This document shows, in pieces, positions 34,763 through 44,000 of a stretch of DNA of 64,000 nt. The DNA comes from JAFGNB01 sp050304135 (GTDB lineage Bacteria; Fibrobacterota; Chitinivibrionia; Chitinivibrionales; Chitinispirillaceae), in NCBI GenBank assembly GCA_050304135.1, contig JBNLDC010000014.1:65706-129705 (forward strand). Reading direction: 5' to 3'. A program made the translations under genes and the position numbers. Each line of letters begins with the position of its first letter. Positions within the stretch are counted from its first letter, which is position 1. The notes under the pieces are model-generated. The model was not told where the DNA came from and did not search any database. It saw nothing but the letters and a program-made list of their open reading frames with translations.

Positions 34763-36004
34763 TTGGGACCAATGGAACTTTTCATCGCCGTCAGATATCT
34801 GCGCGGTAAACGGAAAATCGGTTTTATTTCGTGGATCACCTACATTACCGCAATGGGGGTCTGCCTCGGAAGTTTCGTTCTCGTGGTGGCGCTCGCCGTT
34901 GCCAACGGTTTCGAAAAAGAGGTGCGTGACCGGATCGTCGGTACCCTCGCCCATGCCAAAATCACCCAGTATCATGGTAATCCCATCGAAAACTATGACT
35001 CTCTGCGGCTTGAAATACTCAAATGCCCCGGGGTTACCGGTGCTGCACCCTTCATTTCCGGCAAAGGCGGCGTGGAACGCGATCAGGTGCAGGAAGGGGT
35101 GATGTTTTTCGGCATCAACGATTCTCTTGAACCCACCGTTTCAGACCTTTCCTCTACCGTGGAATGGGGTACCTTCAACCTCGACAGCGCAGTTTCAAGA
35201 CGCGGCCGCACCTTTCCGGGCATTATTATCGGAAAAGGCCTCGCCGACCGCATGGGCATCCGCGACAGCGCGGAGATTGTCCTTATGAGCCTTGCCTATG
35301 CCGAAGGTGAAATCGATCCGGTACCGAAAATGGCGCGGTTTACGGTGACCGGAGTGTTCGAGACCGGCATGTTCGAGTACGACCTCAACTTTGTGTATGT
35401 GTCAATAGCATCCGCCCAGTTCCTGCTCAACATGCGGGGGGTCGAAGGAATCCAGCTGCGGACCGCCGACCTGTTCAAAGCGGACAGGATTGCCGAGCAC
35501 GCCAGGAATTTCATCGGCGGCTACCCGTATCGTGCGATTGACTGGCAGATGGAAAACCGCTCACTCTTCCAGTGGATGAAACTTGAAAAAATGATCATTT
35601 TTCTGGTGATTTCACTCATTATGGTGGTGGCGGCGTTCAATATCATTTCCTCGCTGGTGATGATGATCATCGAGAAACGGCGGGAGATCGGCATTCTTAT
35701 GAGCATGGGGGCTTCTCCCGGTGCAATCATGCGTATTTTCATGGCAAACGGTATCGTGATCGGCTTTATCGGGTCAACTATAGGGGTAAGTCTCAGTGTC
35801 GCCCTCTGCCTTGCGCAATATAAGTGGCGATTTATTCCGATTCCCGGTGATCTCTATTTCATCAATACGCTGCCGGTGATCATCCGGCCGCTTGATGTTA
35901 TCGCGGTCTATATTGCCGCCAATGTGATCTGCTGGCTCGTCACCCTTTATCCGGCATGGAAGGCAGCGTCGCTGCTCCCGGCCGAATCGATACGGTATGA
36001 ATAA
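34763..36004 (+). CDS. lolE: Lipoprotein-releasing ABC transporter permease (LolC/LolE family)
   Basis: Inner-membrane subunit of the LolCDE complex, which extracts outer-membrane lipoproteins and hands them to the carrier LolA. 413 aa with an N-terminal RYLRGKRKIGFISWITYITAMG, TM1 about residues 25-48, a periplasmic domain to about 270, and three C-terminal TM segments (about 275-300, 320-350, 370-400). IEKRREIGILMSMGASPGAIM is the coupling-helix signature of this transporter class. The start is TTG 34763, which has AAGGA 7 nt upstream; ATG 34772 (MELFIAVRYL) is the alternative. Only one permease is present, so LolC and LolE functions may be met by a homodimer. The symbol is approximate. Confidence 0.87.
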   Translation: MGPMELFIAVRYLRGKRKIGFISWITYITAMGVCLGSFVLVVALAVANGFEKEVRDRIVGTLAHAKITQYHGNPIENYDSLRLEILKCPGVTGAAPFISGKGGVERDQVQEGVMFFGINDSLEPTVSDLSSTVEWGTFNLDSAVSRRGRTFPGIIIGKGLADRMGIRDSAEIVLMSLAYAEGEIDPVPKMARFTVTGVFETGMFEYDLNFVYVSIASAQFLLNMRGVEGIQLRTADLFKADRIAEHARNFIGGYPYRAIDWQMENRSLFQWMKLEKMIIFLVISLIMVVAAFNIISSLVMMIIEKRREIGILMSMGASPGAIMRIFMANGIVIGFIGSTIGVSLSVALCLAQYKWRFIPIPGDLYFINTLPVIIRPLDVIAVYIAANVICWLVTLYPAWKAASLLPAESIRYE

Positions 36005-36100
36005 GAGACGGGGAGACAGGGAGACATGGGGACCATGCGACAGCGAAAATCATTTTCTCTTTAGCCTCTTTGTCCCTCCGTCCCCTTGTTCCCCCGTCTC
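36005..36100. repeat. Inverted repeat between the Lol permease and ATPase genes
   Basis: GAGACGGGG (36005-36013) and CCCCGTCTC (36092-36100) are perfect inverted copies, and the sequence between continues as imperfectly paired GGGAGACA/TGTCCCTCC runs. Its position inside a two-gene operon suggests a transcribed hairpin that could tune the ratio of permease to ATPase, or simply an inserted dispersed repeat. Confidence 0.55.
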
Positions 36101-36142
36101 CAAGGAAGGCCTCTCCGCCATTACTTACAAAAAGGAACATCT

Positions 36143-36850
36143 GTGTCTGAAACAATAGTAACAGTCGAAAAACTCTCCAAGACGTTCACCGACGACCAGG
36201 GGTCGTTTCAGGTACTCAGAGAGATGAGCTTTACCGTTGCAAAGGGTGAGATGGTGGCGCTCATCGGAATGAGCGGTGCGGGAAAAACCACCCTCCTGCA
36301 GATACTCGGCGGCCTTGATTCATTCGATGAAGGTACCGTGGTGGTTACCGGCCTCAACCTCAAGGGGCTCGCGGTAAAACAACTCGCCGAATTCCGCAAC
36401 CGCCACATCGGGTTTGTGTTCCAGTTTCACCACCTGCTTCCGGACTTTTCCGCACAGGAAAATGTGATGCTTCCCGGTCTGATCGAAGGAAAATCCCGGA
36501 TTGATGCCGCAAAACGGGCGAATGAGCTGCTTACCGTTTTCGGTCTGGCCCGCCGGAAAGGTCACTATCCCTCGGAACTATCGGGAGGAGAACGACAACG
36601 GGTGGCACTTGCCCGGGCACTTTTCAACAACCCGTCACTCGTGTTAGCCGATGAACCTACCGGAAATCTCGACCGCACGAACGGCGACACCCTTCTCAAA
36701 CACATAAAAAAGGCGAACGAGGAACTCGGACAGACCTTCCTTATCGCCACCCATAACAACCGGCTTACCGAAGGGCTGCACCGTACCCTCTACCTTGAAG
36801 ACGGCAGAATAGTGGGAAACAGTGATTCAATGCAGATACTTTCATCGTAA
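36143..36850 (+). CDS. lolD: Lipoprotein-releasing ABC transporter ATP-binding protein
   Basis: ATPase of the LolCDE lipoprotein exporter. 235 aa: Walker A GMSGAGKTTLLQ, Q-loop FQFHHLLPDF (a LolD-typical phrase), signature LSGGERQRVALARAL, Walker B LVLADEPTGNLD and the switch His in IATHN. The start was moved to GTG 36143, which has AAAGGA 7 nt upstream; the longer frame to 36086 begins in repeat sequence. It follows the single permease gene after 138 nt. Confidence 0.92.
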   Translation: MSETIVTVEKLSKTFTDDQGSFQVLREMSFTVAKGEMVALIGMSGAGKTTLLQILGGLDSFDEGTVVVTGLNLKGLAVKQLAEFRNRHIGFVFQFHHLLPDFSAQENVMLPGLIEGKSRIDAAKRANELLTVFGLARRKGHYPSELSGGERQRVALARALFNNPSLVLADEPTGNLDRTNGDTLLKHIKKANEELGQTFLIATHNNRLTEGLHRTLYLEDGRIVGNSDSMQILSS

Positions 36851-36873
36851 AACACGCCGTAAAAAAGGTTCCC

Positions 36874-36908
36874 CACCGCTAAACGGTGAGATTCCCATTT
36901 AAAGGGAA
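36874..36908 (+). promoter_or_regulatory. Two small hairpins between lolD and mcsA
   Basis: CACCG-CTAAA-CGGTG (36874-36888) is followed by TTCCC-ATTTAAA-GGGAA (36892-36908). There is no T-run, so a classical terminator is unlikely. It lies about 105 nt before mcsA and could be an operator or leader structure for the stress operon. Confidence 0.35.
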
Positions 36909-37013
36909 CGAGTTCCTCTCTCAAAAATTATATTTATAGATATAAGCGTTTCCGCGAACGTACTATTATAGCTTGCGGCAACCTTCCGGTTACACCACTT
37001 GAAAGACAGTTTT

Positions 37014-37496
37014 ATGAAGCTTTGCGACGAATGCGGTGTTAATCCTGCAAACATACATCTGACACAGATCATGCAGAACTCAACACAGATTTCGCACCTG
37101 TGCGAAGAGTGCGCCCGTAAAAAGGGAATCAGTGTCACGATTTCCGGCGATGAACCGACCGAAGCGGATACACAAAAAAGCGACACGGTTATTGATATAA
37201 CCTGTCCCCGATGCGGCTGCACCTATGAGCAGTTCCGTTCGAAAGGGTGGCTCGGATGTGCGGAATGCTACAACGCTTTTGAAAAAGAGATTGATACGAT
37301 TCTGATGCAGATGCACGGTTCGCTCATGCATAAGGGTAAACGGTACCGGACACCCGGTGGTACACCGCAGGCACTTACAGTAGAGATTAAACGGCTCCGG
37401 CATGAACTGGCAATTGCCATTAAAAACGAGGAGTTCGAACAGGCTGCCACGATCCGCGACGCGATTCACTCAATAAAACAGATGGGTGTTCAATGA
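37014..37496 (+). CDS. mcsA: McsA, zinc-binding activator of protein arginine kinase
   Basis: 160 aa. Two zinc-binding Cys clusters are visible (CDECGVNPANIHLTQIM with CEEC, and CPRCGCTYEQF with CAECY), followed by a C-terminal UVR motif (LRHELAIAIKNEEFEQAA). McsA stimulates McsB and links it to ClpC. The start was set at ATG 37014 (MKLCDECG); a TTG five codons earlier is possible. The stop overlaps mcsB by 4 nt. The repressor ctsR, which usually heads this operon in Gram-positives, is absent here. Confidence 0.92.
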   Translation: MKLCDECGVNPANIHLTQIMQNSTQISHLCEECARKKGISVTISGDEPTEADTQKSDTVIDITCPRCGCTYEQFRSKGWLGCAECYNAFEKEIDTILMQMHGSLMHKGKRYRTPGGTPQALTVEIKRLRHELAIAIKNEEFEQAATIRDAIHSIKQMGVQ

Positions 37497-38644
37497 AACT
37501 CAAGGAGTCACTCCTGCCGTCGGAACTTCCGGAAGAGCTTCCGCCCTGGTTCTCGGGAAGCGGCCCTCAGGCCGACCTGGTGATCTCCACCCGCATCAGG
37601 CTGGCGCGAAACCTCTCGAATCACCGTTTCACCTATCACGCCGGACAACCCGAACGCAAAGAGATTTTCAGCGAAGTTGCGGCGGTACTCTCCCGTCAAC
37701 GGGAATTCAAGGCATATTCACTTATCAACTGTTCCGACATTACACAGCTTGACCGTGAACTGCTGCTCGAGGAACGGCTGGTAAGCCCCGACCTGCTCGG
37801 GGTCGAAGGCGACCGAGGTGTCGCAATTGAAAAGAACCGCAGAACGTCGATCATGGTCAACGAAGAGGATCACCTCCGGTTGCACGCGATCGAATCGGGG
37901 TTTCAGGCCGAGGCAGTCTGGGAGCGTCTCTCCCGGCTTGATGATCTGCTCGGGCACTATCTGCCCTTCGCCTACGAAGTCCGCCGGGGATTTCTCACCA
38001 GTTGCCCGACCAACTCGGGCACGGGACTGCGGGTTTCGTTCCTGCTGCATCTCCCGGGGCTGGTGCTTACCAAAACAATCGACCCCGTGCTGCTCGGCGC
38101 GAGCCAGATGGGTATTTCCACACGCGGTTTTTTCGGAGAGCACTCCGAAGTGGTGGGGAATCTTTTTCAGTTGTCAAACCAGGCGACACTGGGCGCATGT
38201 GAAGAGGATTTCCTTCAGCATACCCGCACGATCATCGCCGAGGTGATAACGCACGAACGCAAAGCGCGGGAGACACTCCTTGCCGAAGCGAAAGCAGAGC
38301 TGTCTGATAAAATCCACCGTTCCTGGGGGATTCTGCGGCACGCGCAGCTATTGACCGTTATGGAATTTCTCAATCTATCTTCAGCTTTGCGGCTCGGTCT
38401 CGACTGCGGGGTATTCAGCGGTCTCACCCCCGAGCGTCTCAACCAGCTTACTCTTATGGTGATGCCGGCACATCTTCAGCGTCACCTCGGAAAAACCTTT
38501 ACCGAAGAAAAACTGCAGGCGGTCCGCGCCGATTTCGTCAGGGAATTTCTTGCACGTTCTCCTGAGCAACCGAAACGGACCAGAAGTCGCCGCACACCAT
38601 CACCCGGAAAAAACAACGGGAAACGAGGAGATACAACAATATGA
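37493..38644 (+). CDS. mcsB: McsB, protein arginine kinase
   Basis: Phosphorylates arginine side chains on proteins, marking them for ClpC-dependent degradation. 383 aa, guanido-kinase fold: STRIRLARNLSNHRF near residue 28, TSCPTNSGTGLRVSFLLHLP with the catalytic-site Cys, and TRGFFGEHSEVVGNLFQLSNQ. Length is slightly above the usual 350-360 because of a basic C-terminal tail (KRTRSRRTPSPGKNNGKR). It overlaps both neighbours by 4 nt, tying its expression to mcsA and clpC. Confidence 0.92.
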   Translation: MKLKESLLPSELPEELPPWFSGSGPQADLVISTRIRLARNLSNHRFTYHAGQPERKEIFSEVAAVLSRQREFKAYSLINCSDITQLDRELLLEERLVSPDLLGVEGDRGVAIEKNRRTSIMVNEEDHLRLHAIESGFQAEAVWERLSRLDDLLGHYLPFAYEVRRGFLTSCPTNSGTGLRVSFLLHLPGLVLTKTIDPVLLGASQMGISTRGFFGEHSEVVGNLFQLSNQATLGACEEDFLQHTRTIIAEVITHERKARETLLAEAKAELSDKIHRSWGILRHAQLLTVMEFLNLSSALRLGLDCGVFSGLTPERLNQLTLMVMPAHLQRHLGKTFTEEKLQAVRADFVREFLARSPEQPKRTRSRRTPSPGKNNGKRGDTTI

Positions 38645-41082
38645 ACGGTATGTTTACCGATCGCGTAAAAAAAGTCATGCAGATCGCCCGGGAAGAATCG
38701 GTGCGTCTCGGAAACGATTATGTCGGTACTGAACACCTGCTGCTTGGACTGGTTAAAGAGGGTGACGGTGTCGCTGTTGCCGTTATGCGCAGTATGGGAG
38801 TTGAACTCGATGAACTCAGCGGAAACATTGAAAAGGCGATTACCTCCACCGGCGGTATGATGACTATCGGCCAGATGCTGCCGTTTACCCCGCGAGCGAA
38901 AAAAGTACTCGAGATCGCCGCCAACGAGGCTCGTGCGATGTCTCATAAGTACATCGGTACCGAGCACCTGCTGCTTGCACTCATGAAGGATACCGAGTCG
39001 GCCGCCGCGAATGCGCTCGCCGCCTCCGGACTTGACTACGAACGGGTCAAAGAGGAGATAAACCGGGTTCTCAGAGGCGGAGAATCGGTAGGCAGCGGTT
39101 CCAAGGAAAAAAGCAAAACACCGTTTCTTGACCATTTCGGCAGGGATCTCACCCAGATGGCACGCGAAGCCAAACTCGATCCGGTTATCGGCCGCGAAAA
39201 AGAGATCGAACGGGTGGTTCAGATTTTAAGTCGCCGCAAGAAGAACAATCCGGTGCTGATCGGTGAACCGGGTATCGGAAAAACCGCCATTGTTGAAGGG
39301 CTCGCGCAGAAAATCGTCGAGAAGAACATCCCGCAGGTCCTCGAAAACAAACGGGTGATCAACCTCGATATGGCCTCGATGGTTGCCGGCACCAAATACC
39401 GCGGTCAGTTTGAGGAACGCCTCAAGGCGCTCATGGTGGAACTGCAGAAAAACGAGAACATCATTATCTTTATTGACGAACTCCACACCATCGTCGGCGC
39501 CGGAGGGTCAGAGGGAAGCCTCGATGCCTCGAACATTTTCAAGCCGGCGCTTTCTCGTGGAGAAATTCAGTGCATTGGCGCCACGACACTTGACGAATAC
39601 CGTAAGTACATCGAAAAAGACGGCGCGCTCGCCAGGCGGTTTCAGCAGATTATGGTTGATCCGCCGAACGTTCTGGAAACGATACAGATTTTGAGCGGAC
39701 TGCGCTACCGGTACGAGGATCACCACAAGGTCACCTATACCGACAAGGCGATCGAATCCGCCGTGCACCTCTCGGAGCGATATGTTTCCGACCGCTTCCT
39801 CCCCGATAAGGCGATCGACGTTATCGACGAGGCCGGTGCGCGCAAACGGCTCTCGAGCATGGAGATCCCCACCGAAATCCGCGACATGGAGAAAGAAATC
39901 GCGGAAGTAGTGAAGGATAAGGAACTCGCCGTGGAACAGCAGGAGTTCGAAAAGGCGGCGAAACTCCGCGACAAACAGGAAAAACTCAAGGGTACCCTGC
40001 TCGAGAAAAAGGCACTTTGGCGCAAATCGAAAGCGGAGGAGCGTCTGCTGGTCGATGAGGCTACCATTGCCGAAGTGCTCTCGACCATGACGGGTATACC
40101 TCTTTCCCGCCTTGCCGAAGAGGAATCAAAAAAGATTCTCAACCTCGAAGACGAACTGCGCAAGCGGGTTATCGGGCAGGATATCGCCCTGCATGCGATC
40201 AGCCGCAGCATCCGTCGCTCACGCGCCGGACTCCACAACACGAAACGGCCGATCGCATCGTTCATTTTCCTCGGTCCCACCGGCGTCGGGAAAACCGAAC
40301 TCGCTAAAACACTGGCGGAATCACTTTTCGACTCCGACGATGCGCTGGTACGCATCGATATGTCGGAGTACATGGAGAAATTCGCCGTCTCGCGGCTGAT
40401 GGGAGCCCCTCCGGGATACGTGGGCTACGAAGAGGGTGGCCAGCTCACCGAAAAAATCCGTAAGAAACCCTACTCGGTGATATTGCTTGACGAAATTGAG
40501 AAAGCGCATCCGGACGTTTTCAACATCCTGCTGCAGATTCTCGACGACGGACTGCTCACCGACTCCTACGGGCGCCACGTGAATTTCCGCAATACCATCA
40601 TCATCATGACCTCCAATGCGGGAACACGCGATGTTAAAAAGAGCGGGACCGTCGGTTTCGGAAAGACAAGCGATAAAAACGATTACGATGCGATGAAGTC
40701 AAAGGTAATGGACGAACTCAAGCGGATCTTCAATCCGGAATTCCTCAACCGTGTCGATGAAACAATCGTTTTCGCCTCGCTCACTAAAAAGGAAATCGCG
40801 CAGATTGTGGACATTCAGCTCGCCGAAGTGTCGCAGCGTCTGGTTGACCGCAATATTACCATGGATGTTTCGGCGGAAGTAAAAACCTACGTGGTGGACG
40901 AGGGTTTCGATCCGATGCTTGGCGCCCGACCGCTGCGCAGAGCGATCCAGCGCCTCATCGAAGACCCGATGGCCGAAGAGTTTCTCAACAACCGGTTTCA
41001 GGACGGCGACACCGTCCGTCTTGAAATGACCGATGGAAAGATTGTCTTCCAGAAAGCAGAAACGGAACATGCGGCCCCGTAG
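38641..41082 (+). CDS. clpC: ClpC AAA+ unfoldase
   Basis: Chaperone ATPase that unfolds substrates for ClpP and is the partner of the McsA-McsB tagging system. 813 aa: double Clp-N repeat (about 1-145), first AAA+ module with Walker A GEPGIGKT at residue 208, middle domain with UVR-like motif (EQQEFEKAAKLRDKQEKL), second AAA+ module with Walker A GPTGVGKT at residue 545, and the ClpP-interaction-type end. The ATG overlaps the mcsB stop. clpP is not in the window. Its own end overlaps tamB by 14 nt, so envelope genes follow on the same transcript. Confidence 0.95.
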   Translation: MNGMFTDRVKKVMQIAREESVRLGNDYVGTEHLLLGLVKEGDGVAVAVMRSMGVELDELSGNIEKAITSTGGMMTIGQMLPFTPRAKKVLEIAANEARAMSHKYIGTEHLLLALMKDTESAAANALAASGLDYERVKEEINRVLRGGESVGSGSKEKSKTPFLDHFGRDLTQMAREAKLDPVIGREKEIERVVQILSRRKKNNPVLIGEPGIGKTAIVEGLAQKIVEKNIPQVLENKRVINLDMASMVAGTKYRGQFEERLKALMVELQKNENIIIFIDELHTIVGAGGSEGSLDASNIFKPALSRGEIQCIGATTLDEYRKYIEKDGALARRFQQIMVDPPNVLETIQILSGLRYRYEDHHKVTYTDKAIESAVHLSERYVSDRFLPDKAIDVIDEAGARKRLSSMEIPTEIRDMEKEIAEVVKDKELAVEQQEFEKAAKLRDKQEKLKGTLLEKKALWRKSKAEERLLVDEATIAEVLSTMTGIPLSRLAEEESKKILNLEDELRKRVIGQDIALHAISRSIRRSRAGLHNTKRPIASFIFLGPTGVGKTELAKTLAESLFDSDDALVRIDMSEYMEKFAVSRLMGAPPGYVGYEEGGQLTEKIRKKPYSVILLDEIEKAHPDVFNILLQILDDGLLTDSYGRHVNFRNTIIIMTSNAGTRDVKKSGTVGFGKTSDKNDYDAMKSKVMDELKRIFNPEFLNRVDETIVFASLTKKEIAQIVDIQLAEVSQRLVDRNITMDVSAEVKTYVVDEGFDPMLGARPLRRAIQRLIEDPMAEEFLNNRFQDGDTVRLEMTDGKIVFQKAETEHAAP

Positions 41083-44000
41083 GTGGGTACTCATTGCCGC
41101 CAGTATCGTTTTATCGTTAGTTATTGCTCTGTTCACGGGCAAACGGATTCTTGAGAAAAACCGGAACCTCGAAAACCTGCTCACCGGTGCGGTTTCTTCG
41201 GCGATCAAGGGGACCTGCACCGTGGATGCGGTCCGGATCGGTTTTTTTTCCGTTTCTCTGCGCAATGTAAGGGTAACGTTGCCGATGCAATCAGTCGGCA
41301 TCACCATCGGCAGAATCAAGGCGGGAATCTCGTTTTCACGACTGGTCACCTATCGGGGAGATCTCTCGCGGGCGATCAATCAGATTATTCTGATAAAACC
41401 GGTTATTGATCTCCCGCTGTCGCCACCCGGAAGCCACCCCACCACCCCGCAAACACCGGCTACTGCAGGCCGACAGCAACAAGGCATGGACCTTTCCGAG
41501 CCACCCGTACGTTTTCTTTTTGTTAAAAACGGAACCGTTCGCCTGAATAACCGGCTGGGCGACACTACCATGGTGGCGGGCAATCTTTCCGGAAACCTTA
41601 CCAGCCACCTCGATGAAGTCGCGTTCACCCTTTCGGGAAGAGCCGGATCGTCAAAAAAAAACCTTTCCGTGCAAGGTGCACTTTCCTGGCCCCGAAACCG
41701 GCACCACCTTTCGGTACGACTTTCCGATGCCCGCCTCGGGAAACCGTTTTCCACCGGTTCGTTCACCATAAACAGCGGTCTGCTCAACGGTACCGTCGAA
41801 TGTACCTTCAACAACCGGTTTGATCCCGACACCCTTGAACTACACGGATCGGTCCGCTTTTCAGAGGGAAATGTCCGGTTGCACACACCTGACCTTACGG
41901 TTGATTCCCTGCTTACCGGAATTTCATTCGAAAAAGGAATATGCAGTATCGACACCTTTTCGGGAAATGTCAGGGGGATGCGCTGCACGACCCGCGGAGC
42001 GGTACGCTGCACGAGCAAACCAGCCGTCGACCTGTCGATCACGTGCACGCACATGATTCCCGACTCGCTCGCAGATTTCCTGCCGCCCGATGCACGCACA
42101 CTGCTTTCGGGAACCGCAAATGCTTCCGCCGAACTGCACTGGAAAAAAGGTGGAGAGCCGACCATTGCACTTACGGCCGCTGGGCTCGCACTGGGCACGC
42201 TGCCGCTGCAGCGGATATCCGCGAACGGACGTCTCTCCGGCTCCACTCTTATCGCCGATACCCTTCTCGTTGCAACTCCCTACGGTGCCTTTGATGTGCA
42301 GGGACATTACGATCTGGACAGTGCAGAGAACTCCTACGATCTGAGTTTCATCTTTACCACAGATTCCCTGCCCGACTCAACCGGCGTTACAGGAGATCTA
42401 CGGGCCATGGGTACGGTTACCGGAAGCGCACAGAATACTCCGGTGATTTCGTGTCGTCTGACGGCCGAAAACCTCAGGTTTCACAATCTTCCACTCGGCA
42501 ACCCGCAACTGATTATTCAGCTCAGAGAAAAACACTGCACCTTCAGCTCGGTGAGCATTGATTCAGCCACACCGGTAACCATTTTCGGCTCCATCGACAG
42601 TATTTTTTCCACTGATCCTTTTGCCCGTATTTCAGTTTCCGTCAGATCCGCACCAATAAATGATCAACTCATGCGAATCCATGGTATGCCAAAATGTGAT
42701 ACACTTGCCCTCATGGCGGAAGCCACCGGCTGGATGAACAGGTTCACCGCCGCGGCAAAACTTACCGTCCGTTCCCGTGACTTCGGAGGAACGCTGCACG
42801 GTCACCTTGAACGCTCTCCCGACGATACCGGTGCATTCATCTGGAACCTGAATGCACAAAAAGCACAATACCGGCAAGTACCTGTCAGTTTTTCAGGAAA
42901 AGGGCGTCTGCTTGATACCTGCATTCAGATCGATACCCTTGCCGCCTGCGACAACATTCACGGGAAGGCAACGATTTTTCATACGCTGCAGCCGCCACTG
43001 CTCCATGCCCGCCTCAATTACATCTTGCCGATCGCGAAATGCCTGCGATTTTTCTCTTCCGACGGGAATGGTCTGACCAGAGGCTCCGTGAAGGGTACAA
43101 CCACGATCTCCGGTCCCGTCGATAATCTTTCGACGCATTCAACGGTTAAACTGCGGGATGCGGGCACGGAAACACTCAACGGATTTTCAACAAATCTGAC
43201 GGTTTCCAGCAGCGGAGCCGATGTTACCGTACTTCCCGGAACTCTGAAGCGCGACCGGTTTGCACTGCTTTCATTCGATACTATTTCCACCAAAAACGGT
43301 CGCCTTCAGTTCAGGGGCACTATTACCGACGTTACCCCGCAGATGCTCTTCGGCACACTGCTGCCGCCGGACCAGACCGTCAGTGCGATAATTAGCGGTG
43401 AAGCACACACCACCGACTCCGGATTTCCGATGGCATTCACGCTCAGCGCCCCTGCCGTCCGTATCGATTCCATTCTGCTCGACTCGGTCCGCTGCCGCGG
43501 CACCATTACGCCTGAAGGACTCACCGTATCGCGCCTCACCTTCAAGGACGGCAAACGGACCAACGGGACGGCGAACGGACACCTGCCATGGGCGCTATTG
43601 GGATCAACCACCGGTGAACACGATACCCTGCGCGGTGCGGTGCAACTGCGCGGCGACCTTCTTGCCACCATCGAGCGCAACGCCCCCACGCCGATCGGCG
43701 GCAACGGACAGGGTACTGCAGATATCGCTTTTTTCGCCACCGGAGGCAGCTGGACGTTCACTCGGGGCGATATTTCACTCCCCCGCGGGGTACTCACCGT
43801 CAGCCCGTTCGTGCCGGACAAGGTTAAAAACTTCACTTTTCATATGTCAATCGACAGCAGCGGTACCATACATACCGACATGAACGGCACCATCAAACGC
43901 AAACCGATACGCATCGTATCGACCCATTCGCTGCCCGGCGGCTATGAGCCACTTGTTATCGGTCCGCTCAATCTGGGAGCCTTCCAGGTGGAAACGCCCA

